Source of the DNA: Lactobacillus sp. LL6
GTDB taxonomy: Bacteria; Bacillota; Bacilli; Lactobacillales; Lactobacillaceae
Length of the DNA stretch: 64,000 bases
Reading direction: 5' to 3'
Assembly: GCF_007570935.1 (NCBI RefSeq)
Contig: NZ_VLLR01000001.1
Span: 1 to 64,000, forward strand
The notes beneath the pieces are model-generated. The model saw nothing but the letters and a program-made list of their open reading frames with translations. It did no database searches and was not told the DNA's origin. The position numbers and the translations under genes are program-made. Position 1 is the first letter of the stretch; every line of letters starts with the position of its first letter. Below are positions 1 to 10,153 of the stretch, piece by piece.

Positions 1-1365
1 TTGTTCGACAAAGATGATTTTTGGCAACATTTTAATAACGAAATGCGTGTCCGTTTTAATGAAGTTGCCTATAACGCTTGGTTCAAAAATACCAAGCCTA
101 TCTCTTATGATAAAAGTAGCCATGAACTTAAAATCTCAGTTCAAAATCCAGTAGCTAAAGGTTATTGGGAAAAAAACTTATCTTCTCAACTAATACAATC
201 TGCTTATGGATACTCAGGAATTGAGATTTTACCTACTTTTGAAATTGAAGGAAATACAAGTCCAGAACGACTAGTTACACCTGACTCGACACCAACACAT
301 CAAAACAGAATATCACCTTCTGAAATCGACGAATTTTCCCAAAATTTCAAATTAAACGATAAATATACTTTTGAAAATTTTGTCCAAGGTGAAGGTAATA
401 AACTAGCTGCTGGAGCAGCTTTAGCTGTTGCAGATAATCCTGGTAGTTTCTATAATCCATTATTTATTTTTGGTGGAGTTGGCCTTGGTAAAACCCACCT
501 AATGCAAGCTATTGGGCATCAAATGCTTGCAGAAAAGCCGAATGCTAAAATTGTTTACATTCAGAGTGAAACATTCGTTAATGACTTTATTAACTCTATT
601 AAAAATAAAACACAGGATCAATTTAGAGAAAAATATCGAACCTGTGATTTATTGTTAGTAGATGATATTCAATTCTTTGCAAAAAAGGAAGGAATCCAAG
701 AAGAGTTTTTCCATACTTTTGAAACTCTATATAATGATCAAAAACAAATTGTTATGACAAGTGATCGTTTGCCCACAGAGATTCCTGATTTATCTGAACG
801 ATTAGTTTCACGCTTTACTTGGGGACTTCAAGTAGAAATAACACCACCAGACTTAGAAACACGAATTGCCATTCTAAGAAAAAAAGCCGAGTCAGAAGGT
901 TTAAGTGTCAATGAAAGTACTCTTGACTATATCGCTTCACAAATCGATACTAATATTCGTGAATTAGAAGGCGCATTAGTAAAGGTTCAAGCTCATGCAA
1001 CAATAGAAAAAGAGGATATTAATGTTCCTTTAGCTCAAGAAGCGTTGACAGATTTAAAGCTTGTGCAAAAAACTCGTGGATTGCAAATTCCCAAGATTCA
1101 AGAAGTGGTCGCTAATTATTTCCAAACTTCAACTGCAGAATTAAAAGGAAAAAAACGAGTTCGCCAAATAGTGATTCCAAGACAAATTGCAATGTATTTG
1201 GCTCGTGAATTAACTGACTCCAGCTTACCTAAGATTGGTCAAGCATTTGGAGGAAAAGATCATACAACAGTTATGCACGCCTGTGAAAAAATAAAACAGC
1301 AAATAAAAACTGATGCTGAAATAAAAAATGCTGTTTTTGATTTAAAACAAATTCTTGACCATTAA
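1..1365 (+). CDS. dnaA: Chromosomal replication initiator protein DnaA
   Basis: DnaA is the AAA+ ATPase that binds DnaA boxes and melts oriC. The 454-residue protein has full family length. Domain I is N-terminal and followed by a variable linker (about residues 85-115). The Walker A motif GGVGLGKTH lies near residue 158 and Walker B LLLVDDIQFF near 218. The C-terminal DNA-binding signature GGKDHTTVMHA lies near 417. The start is TTG at base 1 of the window, so the upstream promoter and any upstream DnaA boxes cannot be seen. dnaN follows after the origin spacer. The identification is secure. Confidence 0.98.
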   Translation: MFDKDDFWQHFNNEMRVRFNEVAYNAWFKNTKPISYDKSSHELKISVQNPVAKGYWEKNLSSQLIQSAYGYSGIEILPTFEIEGNTSPERLVTPDSTPTHQNRISPSEIDEFSQNFKLNDKYTFENFVQGEGNKLAAGAALAVADNPGSFYNPLFIFGGVGLGKTHLMQAIGHQMLAEKPNAKIVYIQSETFVNDFINSIKNKTQDQFREKYRTCDLLLVDDIQFFAKKEGIQEEFFHTFETLYNDQKQIVMTSDRLPTEIPDLSERLVSRFTWGLQVEITPPDLETRIAILRKKAESEGLSVNESTLDYIASQIDTNIRELEGALVKVQAHATIEKEDINVPLAQEALTDLKLVQKTRGLQIPKIQEVVANYFQTSTAELKGKKRVRQIVIPRQIAMYLARELTDSSLPKIGQAFGGKDHTTVMHACEKIKQQIKTDAEIKNAVFDLKQILDH

Positions 1366-1535
1366 TTTTGACATGTGGAAAAGTACCCAAGTTTTACACA
1401 AAGTTTTCAACCGCAACAATTGCGTTCTTACAAGGGTTTAGATGAGTTATCAACAGAATTCACAGGCCCTACTACTACTAAGTTAATTAATAATAAATAA
1501 AGAAAAAGAAAAACCTAATTCTTCAGGAGGTTAAA
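1366..1535 (+). other. oriC unwinding region between dnaA and dnaN
   Basis: This spacer holds DnaA-box-like 9-mers. A perfect TTTTCCACA lies on the minus strand at 1374-1382, TTTTACACA at 1392-1400 and TTATCAACA at 1447-1455. The last box is followed by a short GC-rich stretch (ACAGGCCC), then by TACTACTACTAAG at 1470-1482, then by an AT-only tract at about 1483-1510. Box, GC-rich spacer, trinucleotide repeats and AT-rich tract in this order match the DnaA-trio basal unwinding system described for Bacillus subtilis. The dnaN ribosome binding site (AGGAGG) ends the region. That unwinding starts here is inferred from this layout. Confidence 0.8.
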
Positions 1536-2666
1536 ATGCAATTTACAATTAATCGTAACTTGTTTATTGAAAATTTGAACAACGCAATGAGAGCTATCTC
1601 ATCCAGAGCCACTATTCCAATTCTTAGTGGTATTAAGCTAGTTTTAACTGATGATAGTTTGATTTTGACAGGAAGTGATACTGATATTTCAATCAAAATC
1701 AAAATTCCAGTTAGTGATGATTTACAAGTGATTTCTACTGGATCAATTGTGTTACCTGCGCGCTTTTTTAGCGAAATCATTAAAAAGCTTCCAGGAAAGG
1801 ACTTTTCTTTTGAAGTTAAAGAAAGTTTTCAAACTAAAATCGTCTCAGAAAATAGTGAATTCACAATTAACGGTTTAGATGCAAATAATTATCCACGTTT
1901 ACCTGAAATTTCAGATGACTCTTCGTTTACAATTTCTGGTAAAACTTTTAGAGAAATTATCAACGAAACACAGTTTGCTGTAGCTACTCAAGAAAGCCGT
2001 TTAGTTTTAACAGGAGTTCATTTTACTTTTAATCCTAATATGATTAAGGCGGTTGCTACAGACTCTCACCGTTTGTCTGAAAGAACAATTAGTTTAGAAA
2101 ATGGTCCGCAAAAAGAAACTGATTTGATTATTCCTGGAAAAAGTTTATTAGAATTAGCTCGTATTATTGGGGAAACTGATCCACAAGTGCGTATCTGTCC
2201 TGGGGATAACCAAGTTTTATTTGAAATTGGCAATATTTTATTCTATTCACGTCTTTTAGAAGGAAGTTATCCTGATACAGACCGACTTTTACCCAAAGAT
2301 AGTTCAACTAGCGTTGAGTTTGAACTATCAGAATTATCAAGTGCACTTGATCGTGCTAGTTTGGTTACTCATGCTGGTAGAAATAATGTGGTTAAACTTA
2401 ACTTAGATGTTCAAAACCAAATTGTAAAACTATCTGGAGAATCAGCAGAAATAGGGAATGTTGAAGAAGATGTTAGCTTCAAGAATTTAGAAGGGGAAAA
2501 CTTAGAAATTTCATTTAATCCAGATTACTTACGCGATGCTCTTCGTGCATCAATCACTGATGCTATTGTGATGAAATTTACTCAACCACTTCGTCCTTTC
2601 ACTGTAACGCCTGATAGAGATGATGTGAACTTTGTTCAATTGATTACACCAGTTAGAACATTTTAA
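1536..2666 (+). CDS. dnaN: DNA polymerase III sliding clamp (beta subunit)
   Basis: DnaN forms the ring-shaped processivity clamp of the replisome. The 376-residue product begins with the typical MQFTINRNLFIENL and ends with the conserved ITPVRTF-type tail that forms part of the clamp-partner pocket. The three repeated clamp folds have normal length. AGGAGG lies 7 bases before the ATG. A hairpin terminator follows the stop, so dnaN may be partly separated from the yaaA-recF genes. Confidence 0.98.
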   Translation: MQFTINRNLFIENLNNAMRAISSRATIPILSGIKLVLTDDSLILTGSDTDISIKIKIPVSDDLQVISTGSIVLPARFFSEIIKKLPGKDFSFEVKESFQTKIVSENSEFTINGLDANNYPRLPEISDDSSFTISGKTFREIINETQFAVATQESRLVLTGVHFTFNPNMIKAVATDSHRLSERTISLENGPQKETDLIIPGKSLLELARIIGETDPQVRICPGDNQVLFEIGNILFYSRLLEGSYPDTDRLLPKDSSTSVEFELSELSSALDRASLVTHAGRNNVVKLNLDVQNQIVKLSGESAEIGNVEEDVSFKNLEGENLEISFNPDYLRDALRASITDAIVMKFTQPLRPFTVTPDRDDVNFVQLITPVRTF

Positions 2667-2686
2667 GGAAAAATATTAATTAAGTT

Positions 2687-2714
2687 AAAGTCATCAATTT
2701 GATGGCTTTTTTTA
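2687..2714 (+). terminator. Intrinsic terminator after dnaN
   Basis: A stem AAGTCATCAA/TTGATGGCTT (one G-U pair) with a tiny loop is followed by a run of T. It lies about 20 bases after the dnaN stop. The rest of the gap to yaaA (2715-2880) is AT-rich and holds one weak hairpin (2799-2828); no other gene is seen in it. Confidence 0.8.
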
Positions 2715-2880
2715 TACGTATTTTTTCTATAAGGGTGTAAAAGTGGGGAAATTTTATTTTTGCATATAAAGACTATGACTAGGTTATATTAAATAAAAAA
2801 CGCTCATAGCCCCTATAAATGCGTTTTACGTTTGTAATTTATGTTATTAACGAATATAATTATATTAGTATCAAAGTGTA

Positions 2881-3102
2881 TTGAAGGTGAGTATTATCAA
2901 GGAGTTCAAAGTTAGAGGGGAATATATAACCCTAAGTCAGTTTTTGAAAGAAGAAAGTATTATTTCTTCCGGTGGCCAAGCCAAATGGTATCTTCAAGAT
3001 AACCCTGTGAAGCTTAATGGCGAAAGTGAAAATCGTCGAGGAAAAAAACTTCACCCAGGTGATCAATTAGAAGTTGCTGGAGAAAAATACGTATTTCGGT
3101 AA
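2881..3102 (+). CDS. yaaA: S4-domain RNA-binding protein YaaA
   Basis: This small protein has a single S4-like RNA-binding fold and is found between dnaN and recF throughout the Firmicutes. Its exact role is unsettled; a link to ribosome assembly or to RecF has been suggested for the family. The 73 residues contain the S4 pattern [21 protein letters not shown] followed by [20 protein letters not shown]. The start is uncertain. TTG at 2881 and GTG at 2887 are both in frame and neither has a strong ribosome binding site. The stop is 5 bases before recF, so the two genes are co-transcribed. Confidence 0.9.
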   Translation: MKVSIIKEFKVRGEYITLSQFLKEESIISSGGQAKWYLQDNPVKLNGESENRRGKKLHPGDQLEVAGEKYVFR

Positions 3103-3107
3103 AGCTA

Positions 3108-4235
3108 ATGTATCTGAGTCAGTTCAGTGTGCAAGACTTTAGAAATTTGCACAAGCTTGAAGTGAATTTTGATTCGAATGTAAATATTTTTATTGGAAAA
3201 AATGCCCAAGGTAAGACTAACCTACTTGAGGCAATTTATTTTTTAGCATTAACTCGTTCGCACCGCACTAGTAGTGATAGTGAACTGATTAATTTTGCTA
3301 AAGAATATGCGAATTTATCCGGAAAGATTCATAAAAGTCAAGTTGAGATTGATTTACGAGTTTTAATTACCAACAAGGGGAAAAAGGTGTGGATAAATCG
3401 ACTTGAGCAACCTAAACTGTCAAAATATGTCGGTCAATTAAATGCTATATTATTTTCCCCGGAAGATTTGGAACTAATAAAGGGTGCACCAGCACTTAGA
3501 AGACGGTTTATGGATCAAGAGTTTGGACAAATAAATGCCGAATATCTGTATTTTGCAAGTAAATATCGTCAAGTGCTAAACCAAAAAAATAATTACCTCA
3601 AACAGTTAGCTAAAGGAAAAGTACAGGATACCTTGTTTTTGGATGTATTATCCGACCAATTAGCAGGAATTGCAGCGGAGATTATTATTCGAAGATATAA
3701 GTTCTTAAATGATTTAAGCCGATATGCGCAAGATGCCTATGAACATCTCAGTTTAGCTAGTGAAAAATTAACAATAGAATATAAGCCTTCTGTAAGTGAA
3801 GTAACATCGCAGGATTCTACTGAGGAGATTTATCACAAGGTCTTGAGTAACTTCAAAAAAATGAAAACTGCTGAATTAAAACGTGGTACTACTTTATCAG
3901 GTCCACATCGCGATGATATTGTTTTTAAGTTAGATGGTAAAAATGCTCACTTGTATGCCTCTCAAGGGCAGCAACGCAGTATTGCACTAAGTATAAAGTT
4001 AGCTGAGATACAGTTAGTACATGATTTAACTAATGAGTACCCATTATTACTTTTAGATGACGTAATGAGTGAACTGGATCATGGTCGCCAGAGTGCACTT
4101 TTGAATTATATTCATGGTAAAACACAGACTTTTATTACAACTACAGATTTGGAAGGTATTTCCTGGGAAATAATTAAAAAGCCAAGAGTTTATCATGTTC
4201 AAGATGGTAAAGTTAGTTTGGAAAAGGAGAATTAA
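3108..4235 (+). CDS. recF: DNA replication and repair protein RecF
   Basis: RecF is an SMC-like ATPase that helps load RecA onto gapped DNA. The 375 residues include Walker [14 protein letters not shown] near residue 35, the signature region LSGPHRDD near 263, and Walker [14 protein letters not shown] near 305. The length is normal for the family. The gene follows yaaA by 5 bases and abuts the gyrB ATG, with the gyrB ribosome binding site (AAAAGGAG) inside its last codons. This is a classic recF-gyrB operon. Confidence 0.97.
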   Translation: MYLSQFSVQDFRNLHKLEVNFDSNVNIFIGKNAQGKTNLLEAIYFLALTRSHRTSSDSELINFAKEYANLSGKIHKSQVEIDLRVLITNKGKKVWINRLEQPKLSKYVGQLNAILFSPEDLELIKGAPALRRRFMDQEFGQINAEYLYFASKYRQVLNQKNNYLKQLAKGKVQDTLFLDVLSDQLAGIAAEIIIRRYKFLNDLSRYAQDAYEHLSLASEKLTIEYKPSVSEVTSQDSTEEIYHKVLSNFKKMKTAELKRGTTLSGPHRDDIVFKLDGKNAHLYASQGQQRSIALSIKLAEIQLVHDLTNEYPLLLLDDVMSELDHGRQSALLNYIHGKTQTFITTTDLEGISWEIIKKPRVYHVQDGKVSLEKEN

Positions 4236-6200
4236 ATGGCTGATAACAAGAAAGAAAATCTTGAAAAAGTCAAAAAATATGAAAAGGAAGCTGAAAAGTA
4301 TAATGCTAGCCAAATTCAAGTTTTAGGTGGACTTGAAGCGGTTCGTAAGCGTCCGGGGATGTATATTGGCTCAACTAGTTCTCAAGGCTTGCACCACTTA
4401 GTGTGGGAAGTTATTGATAATAGTATTGATGAGCGGTTAGCAGGGTTTGCTACTAAGATTGAAATCACTGTAAATGAAGACGGTAGTGTTACTGTCCAAG
4501 ATGATGGTCGTGGAATTCCTGTGGATATTCAAGAAAAGACTGGTCGCCCAGCCTTAGAAACTGTATTTACAGTTCTTCACGCCGGAGGAAAATTTGGCGG
4601 TGGAGGATACAAAGTATCTGGTGGTCTTCACGGTGTAGGTGCTTCAGTTGTTAATGCCCTTTCAACTAAACTTGATGTCACCGTTATGCGTGATGGTAAG
4701 AAATACTTTATTGATTTTGATCATGGTCGCGTTAAGGATGAAATGAAGCAGATTGGAACTGTACCTCTTTCAGAACATGGTACAATTGTTCATTTCTATC
4801 CTGATCCAGATATTTTTACGGAAACTACAACCTTTGATGATAAAATTTTAAAAAATCGTATTCGTGAGTTAGCGTTTTTGAATAAGGGATTAAAACTAAC
4901 CTTTACTGATAAACGTAAAGATACAGCAGAAACTGATGTTTATCATTTTGAAGGTGGAATCAAAGAGTATGTTGCATTCTTAAATCATGATAGTGAAACC
5001 TTATTTGATGAACCAATTTATGTTGAAGGTGACTATGAAGGAATTAATGTTGAAGTTGCTCTTCAATACACTAACGGCTATAAAACAACATTAATGACTT
5101 TTGCTAATAACATCCATACTTATGAAGGTGGGATGCATGAAGCCGGTTTTAAGACTGCACTTACACGTGTAGTTAACGATTATGCACATAAATCTAAAAT
5201 CTTAAAAGATAAGGATGACAATCTTTCTGGTGAAGATATTCGTGAAGGAATTACTGCGGTAGTTTCAGTTAAGCACCCTAATCCACAATTTGAAGGTCAG
5301 ACTAAGACAAAACTTGGTAATTCTGATGCAAGAAAAGCTGTGGATAAAGCTTTTTCAGAAGCATTTACAAGATTTTTAATGGAAAATCCAAGTGTAGGAC
5401 GCAAAATTGTGGAAAAAGCACAATTAGCTGAACGTGCTCGTAATGCTGCTAAGCGTGCTCGTGAAGTAACACGTAAAAAGTCTGGTTTGGAAATTGCCAA
5501 TTTACCGGGTAAGCTTGCTGATAATACTAGTAATGACCCAAGTATTTCAGAATTATTTATTGTCGAAGGTAATTCCGCTGGAGGAAGTGCTAAACAAGGT
5601 CGTTCCCGTCTTACGCAGGCAATTTTGCCAATTCGAGGAAAAATCCTCAATGTGGAAAAAGCTTCAATGGATCGTATCTTAGCAAATCAAGAAATTAGAT
5701 CTTTATTCACAGCTTTAGGCACTGGCTTTGGTGCAGATTTTGATGTTTCAAAAGCACGCTATCATAAATTGATTATTATGACTGATGCCGATGTGGATGG
5801 TGCGCATATTCGTACACTTCTTTTGACGCTATTTTATAACTATATGCGTCCAATGATTGAAAAAGGATATGTATATATTGCTCGTCCACCTCTATATCAA
5901 GTTCGTCAAGGAAAAGTAATTAAATATCTTGACACCGACGAAGAATTACATGATTATCTTGGAAGCCTTCAACCAAGTCCTAAGCCAATTGTTCAGCGTT
6001 ATAAGGGACTTGGGGAAATGGATCCAGAACAGCTCTGGGAGACTACTATGAATCCAGAAAATCGTCGTCTTGATCGTGTAAGTCCAGAGTATGCAAAAGA
6101 TGCTGATGAAATTTTTGAACTTTTGATGGGAAATGAAGTAGCTCCAAGACGTGACTTTATCCAAAAGAACGCTAAATATGTTGAAAACTTGGATGCTTAG
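4236..6200 (+). CDS. gyrB: DNA gyrase subunit B
   Basis: GyrB supplies the ATPase of gyrase, which introduces negative supercoils. The 654-residue product has the GHKL ATPase domain ([13 protein letters not shown], then DDGRGIPV and [14 protein letters not shown]). It also has a TOPRIM domain with [13 protein letters not shown] and the metal-binding [14 protein letters not shown]. The C-terminal [14 protein letters not shown] motif is present as [17 protein letters not shown] charged leader of about 25 residues precedes the ATPase core. It is translationally coupled to recF upstream and 12 bases from gyrA. Confidence 0.98.
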   Translation: MADNKKENLEKVKKYEKEAEKYNASQIQVLGGLEAVRKRPGMYIGSTSSQGLHHLVWEVIDNSIDERLAGFATKIEITVNEDGSVTVQDDGRGIPVDIQEKTGRPALETVFTVLHAGGKFGGGGYKVSGGLHGVGASVVNALSTKLDVTVMRDGKKYFIDFDHGRVKDEMKQIGTVPLSEHGTIVHFYPDPDIFTETTTFDDKILKNRIRELAFLNKGLKLTFTDKRKDTAETDVYHFEGGIKEYVAFLNHDSETLFDEPIYVEGDYEGINVEVALQYTNGYKTTLMTFANNIHTYEGGMHEAGFKTALTRVVNDYAHKSKILKDKDDNLSGEDIREGITAVVSVKHPNPQFEGQTKTKLGNSDARKAVDKAFSEAFTRFLMENPSVGRKIVEKAQLAERARNAAKRAREVTRKKSGLEIANLPGKLADNTSNDPSISELFIVEGNSAGGSAKQGRSRLTQAILPIRGKILNVEKASMDRILANQEIRSLFTALGTGFGADFDVSKARYHKLIIMTDADVDGAHIRTLLLTLFYNYMRPMIEKGYVYIARPPLYQVRQGKVIKYLDTDEELHDYLGSLQPSPKPIVQRYKGLGEMDPEQLWETTMNPENRRLDRVSPEYAKDADEIFELLMGNEVAPRRDFIQKNAKYVENLDA

Positions 6201-6212
6201 GAGGAGTTAAAT

Positions 6213-8684
6213 TTGGATAACGATAATCAAACTCAAGATCGCAGAATAAGAAATGTTGACTTGACAAGCACTATGCGTAGCTCCTTCTTAGACTATGCAA
6301 TGTCAGTTATTGTAGCGCGTGCACTTCCGGATGTTCGTGATGGATTAAAGCCAGTACAAAGACGTATTTTATATGGAATGAGTGAATTAGGTGTTACACC
6401 TGATAAGCCATATAAAAAATCTGCCAGAATAGTCGGAGAAGTTATGGGTAAGTTTCACCCTCATGGTGATTCATCTATTTACTTGGCAATGGCTCATATG
6501 GCTCAAGATTTTTCATATCGATATATGCTTGTGGATGGTCACGGAAACTTTGGGTCTGTTGATGGTGATGAGCCAGCTGCAATGCGTTATACCGAAGCTC
6601 GAATGAGTAAAATTGCTCTTGAAATGCTTCGTGATATTAATAAAAATACGATTGATTGGCAACGTAATTATGATGATACCGAAAATGAACCCGTAGTTCT
6701 TCCGGCTAGAATTCCTAATTTATTAGTTAATGGTGCTAACGGTATTGCTGTTGGTATGACAACTAATATTCCGCCTCATAATTTGACTGAGGTCATCAAA
6801 GGGTTACATATGTTAATGAACGATCCTGATGTAACTACTAAGGATTTAATGAAAGTAATACCAGGTCCTGATTTTCCAACTGGTGGAATTATTATGGGAC
6901 GCGGTGGAATTTATCGTGCCTATGAAAATGGTAAAGGAAATATTGTTGTACGTGCTAAAACCAGCATTGAAACCGAAAAAACTGGTCGTGAACGTATCAT
7001 TGTTACAGAATTGCCATACATGGTAAATAAGGCTGAGCTTGTTAAGAAAATTGCAGATTTAGCTAGAGAAAAAACTATAGATGGAATTACTGGTGTAAGA
7101 GACGAATCTGACCAATCTGGTATGCGAATCACAATTGATATTCGTAGGGATGCAAGTGCAAGTGTGGTTTTAAATAATTTATTTAAAGAAACACAAATGC
7201 AGGCTAACTTTGGGATGAACATGGTTGCTATTGTTGATGGTGCTCCACACTTTTTAACTTTGAAGCAAATGCTTCAATACTATCTCGATCACCAAGAAGA
7301 TGTTGTAACTCGCCGTACTAAATTTGAACTTGCTAAAGCTGAAGCTCGTGCTCACATTTTAGAAGGTTTAAGAATTGCACTGGATCACATTGACGAAATT
7401 GTAAAGATAATTCGTAGCAGTCAATCAAGTGACTTAGCTAAAGCTGCTCTTATTAGTCGTTTTGGTTTAGATGATAAGCAATCTCAAGCAATTTTAGATA
7501 TGCGCTTGGTTCGCCTTACTGGACTTGAACGTGATAAAGTTGAAGCTGAATATCAAGATTTGCAAGAAAAAATTGCAGACTTCAGAGATATTTTGGCAAA
7601 GCCTGAAAGAATTGATAAATTGATTTATGATGAACTTCTTGATATTCAAAAGCGCTATGGCGATGATCGTCGTACTGAAATTGGTGCTAGTGAAGTTGTA
7701 TCAATTGAAGATGAAGATTTGATTGAAAGACAAAACGTTCTTTTGACTCTAACTCATCGAGGCTACATTAAGAGAATGCCTATTACTGAATTTAAGACTC
7801 AGAATCGTGGTGGTAAGGGCGTTAAAGGAATGGGTGTTCAAGATGATGACTTTACTGAGAATTTAATTTATTCAAGCACTCATGATATGCTTTTATTCTT
7901 TACTAACAAGGGTAAAGTCTACTCTAAGAAGGCCTATGAAATTCCTGAATATGGTAGAACTGCTAAGGGATTACCAATTGTTAATCTCCTTCAACTAGAT
8001 AAAGGTGAAAAAATCCAAACTGTTGTAAATATTCCAGAAGGAGCAGATGATAACTATCTCTTCTTTATCACTAAGATGGGTACTGTTAAGCGTACACGTG
8101 TCAGTGAGTTTGAAAATATTCGAAATAGTGGTTTGATTGCTTTAACTCTTAAAGATGGTGATGAATTGAATAATGTTTTGACTACTGATGGTAAACAAAA
8201 TATTATGATTGGAACTCATCTAGGCTATGCAGTAACTTTCAATGAAGGTGATGTTCGTCCAATGGGTAGAACTGCTGCTGGAGTTCGTGGTATCAATTTA
8301 CGTGATAATGATTACGTAGTAGGTTCTGAAGTTATTAAACCAACTGATGAAGTTCTTGTTATTTCTGAAAAGGGTTATGGTAAACGTACTGCTGCTAGTG
8401 AATATCCAATCAAAGGCCGTGGTGGTAAGGGGATCAAGACCGCTAATATCACAGAAAAGAACGGTCCACTTGCTGGTGTAACTGTAGTTGATGGCAGTAA
8501 AGATATTATGGTTATTACCACTGATGGGATTATGATTCGCTTTAAGCTTGAAGATGTTTCTCAAACTGGACGTAGCACAATGGGTGTTCGTTTAATCAAG
8601 GTTGATGGCGATAGTAAGGTATCAAGTTTAGCAACTGTACCAACTGAAGAAGATCAAGAAGTTACAGACGATAACGAAGAATAA
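6213..8684 (+). CDS. gyrA: DNA gyrase subunit A
   Basis: GyrA is the DNA-breaking and religating subunit of gyrase. The 823-residue protein starts at TTG with GGAGG 8 bases upstream. The catalytic tyrosine is Y126 in [12 protein letters not shown]. Six C-terminal beta-pinwheel blades include the GyrA box QNRGGKG near 530. The quinolone-resistance region reads [17 protein letters not shown]. The residue equivalent to E. coli Asp87 is Leu91, not the usual acidic residue, while the Ser83 equivalent is kept as Ser87. Confidence 0.98.
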   Translation: MDNDNQTQDRRIRNVDLTSTMRSSFLDYAMSVIVARALPDVRDGLKPVQRRILYGMSELGVTPDKPYKKSARIVGEVMGKFHPHGDSSIYLAMAHMAQDFSYRYMLVDGHGNFGSVDGDEPAAMRYTEARMSKIALEMLRDINKNTIDWQRNYDDTENEPVVLPARIPNLLVNGANGIAVGMTTNIPPHNLTEVIKGLHMLMNDPDVTTKDLMKVIPGPDFPTGGIIMGRGGIYRAYENGKGNIVVRAKTSIETEKTGRERIIVTELPYMVNKAELVKKIADLAREKTIDGITGVRDESDQSGMRITIDIRRDASASVVLNNLFKETQMQANFGMNMVAIVDGAPHFLTLKQMLQYYLDHQEDVVTRRTKFELAKAEARAHILEGLRIALDHIDEIVKIIRSSQSSDLAKAALISRFGLDDKQSQAILDMRLVRLTGLERDKVEAEYQDLQEKIADFRDILAKPERIDKLIYDELLDIQKRYGDDRRTEIGASEVVSIEDEDLIERQNVLLTLTHRGYIKRMPITEFKTQNRGGKGVKGMGVQDDDFTENLIYSSTHDMLLFFTNKGKVYSKKAYEIPEYGRTAKGLPIVNLLQLDKGEKIQTVVNIPEGADDNYLFFITKMGTVKRTRVSEFENIRNSGLIALTLKDGDELNNVLTTDGKQNIMIGTHLGYAVTFNEGDVRPMGRTAAGVRGINLRDNDYVVGSEVIKPTDEVLVISEKGYGKRTAASEYPIKGRGGKGIKTANITEKNGPLAGVTVVDGSKDIMVITTDGIMIRFKLEDVSQTGRSTMGVRLIKVDGDSKVSSLATVPTEEDQEVTDDNEE

Positions 8685-8689
8685 AAATA

Positions 8690-8771
8690 AAAATTACTAA
8701 ATGATTTTGCGTATTTATGTTTGAAAGGCAAAAACTTTCAAGATCACGTGAAAACCGTTTGGTAATTTTTT
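8690..8771 (+). terminator. Long hairpin terminator after gyrA
   Basis: The arms at 8690-8708 and 8750-8770 (AAATTACTAAATGATTTT against AAAACCGTTTGGTAATTT) pair over about 18 positions with several G-U pairs. A smaller hairpin (TTGAAAG/CTTTCAA) sits in the loop and T residues follow. The 3' arm overlaps the -35 element of the rpsF promoter. Confidence 0.7.
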
Positions 8772-8787
8772 TATTTTATGCTAGAAT
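8759..8787 (+). promoter_or_regulatory. Promoter of the rpsF-ssb-rpsR operon
   Basis: TTGGTA and TAGAAT are separated by 17 bases, and a TG lies just upstream of the -10. The transcript would have a leader of about 75 bases with a stem GAGTAAT/ATTACTC (8798-8819) and a second small stem. In other bacteria rpsF leaders bind the S6:S18 complex; no clear S6:S18 motif was recognised here. Confidence 0.7.
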
Positions 8788-8871
8788 TAGAACTTGCGAG
8801 TAATATTTTTGATTACTCCTTGTTCTTACTTTAAAGAGAACCATTTAGTCCAAGAGGAGGTGCAATAGTTT

Positions 8872-9168
8872 ATGGCAACTACTAAGTACGAAGTAACTTA
8901 CATCATCAAGCCTGACATCGATGAAGAATCAAAGAAGGCATTGGTTGAAAACTACGATAAGGTTATCGCAGATAACAACGGTACTATGGTTGAATCCAAA
9001 GACTGGGGCAAGCGCCGTTTTGCATATGAAATCGATAAGTATCGTGAAGGTACTTACCACATCATGACTTTCACTGCAGACGATGCTGAAGCAGTTAATG
9101 AATTCGCACGTTTGTCAAAGATTGACAACGCCATTTTACGTTCAATGACTGTTAAGTTAGACAAGTAA
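8872..9168 (+). CDS. rpsF: 30S ribosomal protein S6
   Basis: S6 is a small-subunit protein that binds together with S18. The 98-residue product has the family pattern [14 protein letters not shown] and the conserved [11 protein letters not shown]...GTYHIM. AGGAGG lies before the ATG. It is followed by ssb and rpsR, the conserved gene order of this operon. Confidence 0.98.
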   Translation: MATTKYEVTYIIKPDIDEESKKALVENYDKVIADNNGTMVESKDWGKRRFAYEIDKYREGTYHIMTFTADDAEAVNEFARLSKIDNAILRSMTVKLDK

Positions 9169-9207
9169 TTTATTATCTATTGAATTTTGGAAAGGAAGAA
9201 CCTCAAT

Positions 9208-9735
9208 ATGATCAATCGAGTTGTACTTGTTGGTCGGTTAACACGTGATCCTGAATTACGTACTACTGGAAGCGGAATTTCTGTAGCTACGTTTACTCTT
9301 GCCGTTGATCGTCAATATACTAATGCTCAAGGTGAAAGAGGCGCAGACTTTATTAGTTGCGTAATTTGGAGAAAAGCCGCTGAGAATTTCACTAACTTTA
9401 CTTCTAAAGGCTCACTTGTTGGTATTGATGGTCGCATCCAGACTCGTTCATATGATGATAAAGACGGGAAGAGAGTATATGTAACTGAAGTGGTCGTTGA
9501 TAACTTCTCATTGCTTGAATCACGCAGAGACCGTGAAGCCCGTAATCAAAACGGTGGCTATAACAACCAACAAGGTAGTTATACACCAAACAATAGTGGA
9601 AATACTGCACCAAGCAATAATTTCCAAAACAATGGAAATAATCAAGCTGCAAATACCAATAATAATGCTACTCAAGATCCATTTGCAGGATCTGGTGACA
9701 CTATTGATATTTCAGATGATGATCTTCCATTTTAA
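9208..9735 (+). CDS. ssb: Single-stranded DNA-binding protein
   Basis: SSB coats single-stranded DNA in replication and repair. It starts at ATG 9208 ([16 protein letters not shown]), preceded by GGAAAGGAAG. An upstream in-frame start at 9187 lacks a site. The OB fold covers residues 1-110. An Asn/Gln-rich disordered linker follows, and the C-terminus is the acidic tip DISDDDLPF that recruits partner proteins. There are 175 residues in all. It lies between rpsF and rpsR as usual. Confidence 0.97.
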   Translation: MINRVVLVGRLTRDPELRTTGSGISVATFTLAVDRQYTNAQGERGADFISCVIWRKAAENFTNFTSKGSLVGIDGRIQTRSYDDKDGKRVYVTEVVVDNFSLLESRRDREARNQNGGYNNQQGSYTPNNSGNTAPSNNFQNNGNNQAANTNNNATQDPFAGSGDTIDISDDDLPF

Positions 9736-9766
9736 TTAAAAGAATTTAAAGAAAGGACCAAGTGAA

Positions 9767-10003
9767 ATGGCTCAACAAAGAAGAGGCGGCCGTCGTCGTC
9801 GTAAGGTTGACTACATTGCAGCTAACCACATCGAATACGTTGATTACAAAGACGTTGACTTGTTGAAACGTTTTATCTCAGAAAGAGGTAAGATTTTACC
9901 ACGTCGTGTCACTGGCACTAGCGCAAAGAACCAACGTAAAGTAGCAAATGCTATTAAGAGAGCTCGTATCATGGGCTTGTTACCATTTGTTGCTGAAGAC
10001 TAA
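9767..10003 (+). CDS. rpsR: 30S ribosomal protein S18
   Basis: S18 is a basic small-subunit protein that partners S6. The 78 residues begin [17 protein letters not shown] and carry the family motif [27 protein letters not shown] precedes the ATG. A strong terminator follows, closing the operon. Confidence 0.98.
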   Translation: MAQQRRGGRRRRKVDYIAANHIEYVDYKDVDLLKRFISERGKILPRRVTGTSAKNQRKVANAIKRARIMGLLPFVAED

Positions 10004-10018
10004 TTTTAGTTTTCAATA

Positions 10019-10061
10019 AAAAAGAAGCGAACAACTTTTTATTAGGTGTTCGCTTCTTTTT
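10019..10061 (+). terminator. Terminator after rpsR
   Basis: AAAGAAGCGAACA pairs with TGTTCGCTTCTTT around a 13-base loop, followed by T. The stem is nearly perfect. Confidence 0.9.
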
Positions 10062-10153
10062 GTTTTGTCTAGGTTTCTGATGTTGATTGGATAAGGTATA
10101 ATAATTAATGAGAGGGAAAATTACGTTAATTTAAGAAAGGATCTTTTTATTAA

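Noticed and set aside
5297-5650. Minus-strand 117-codon frame inside gyrB
   Set aside because: A shadow of the conserved gyrB codons; no start signal and no recognisable family.
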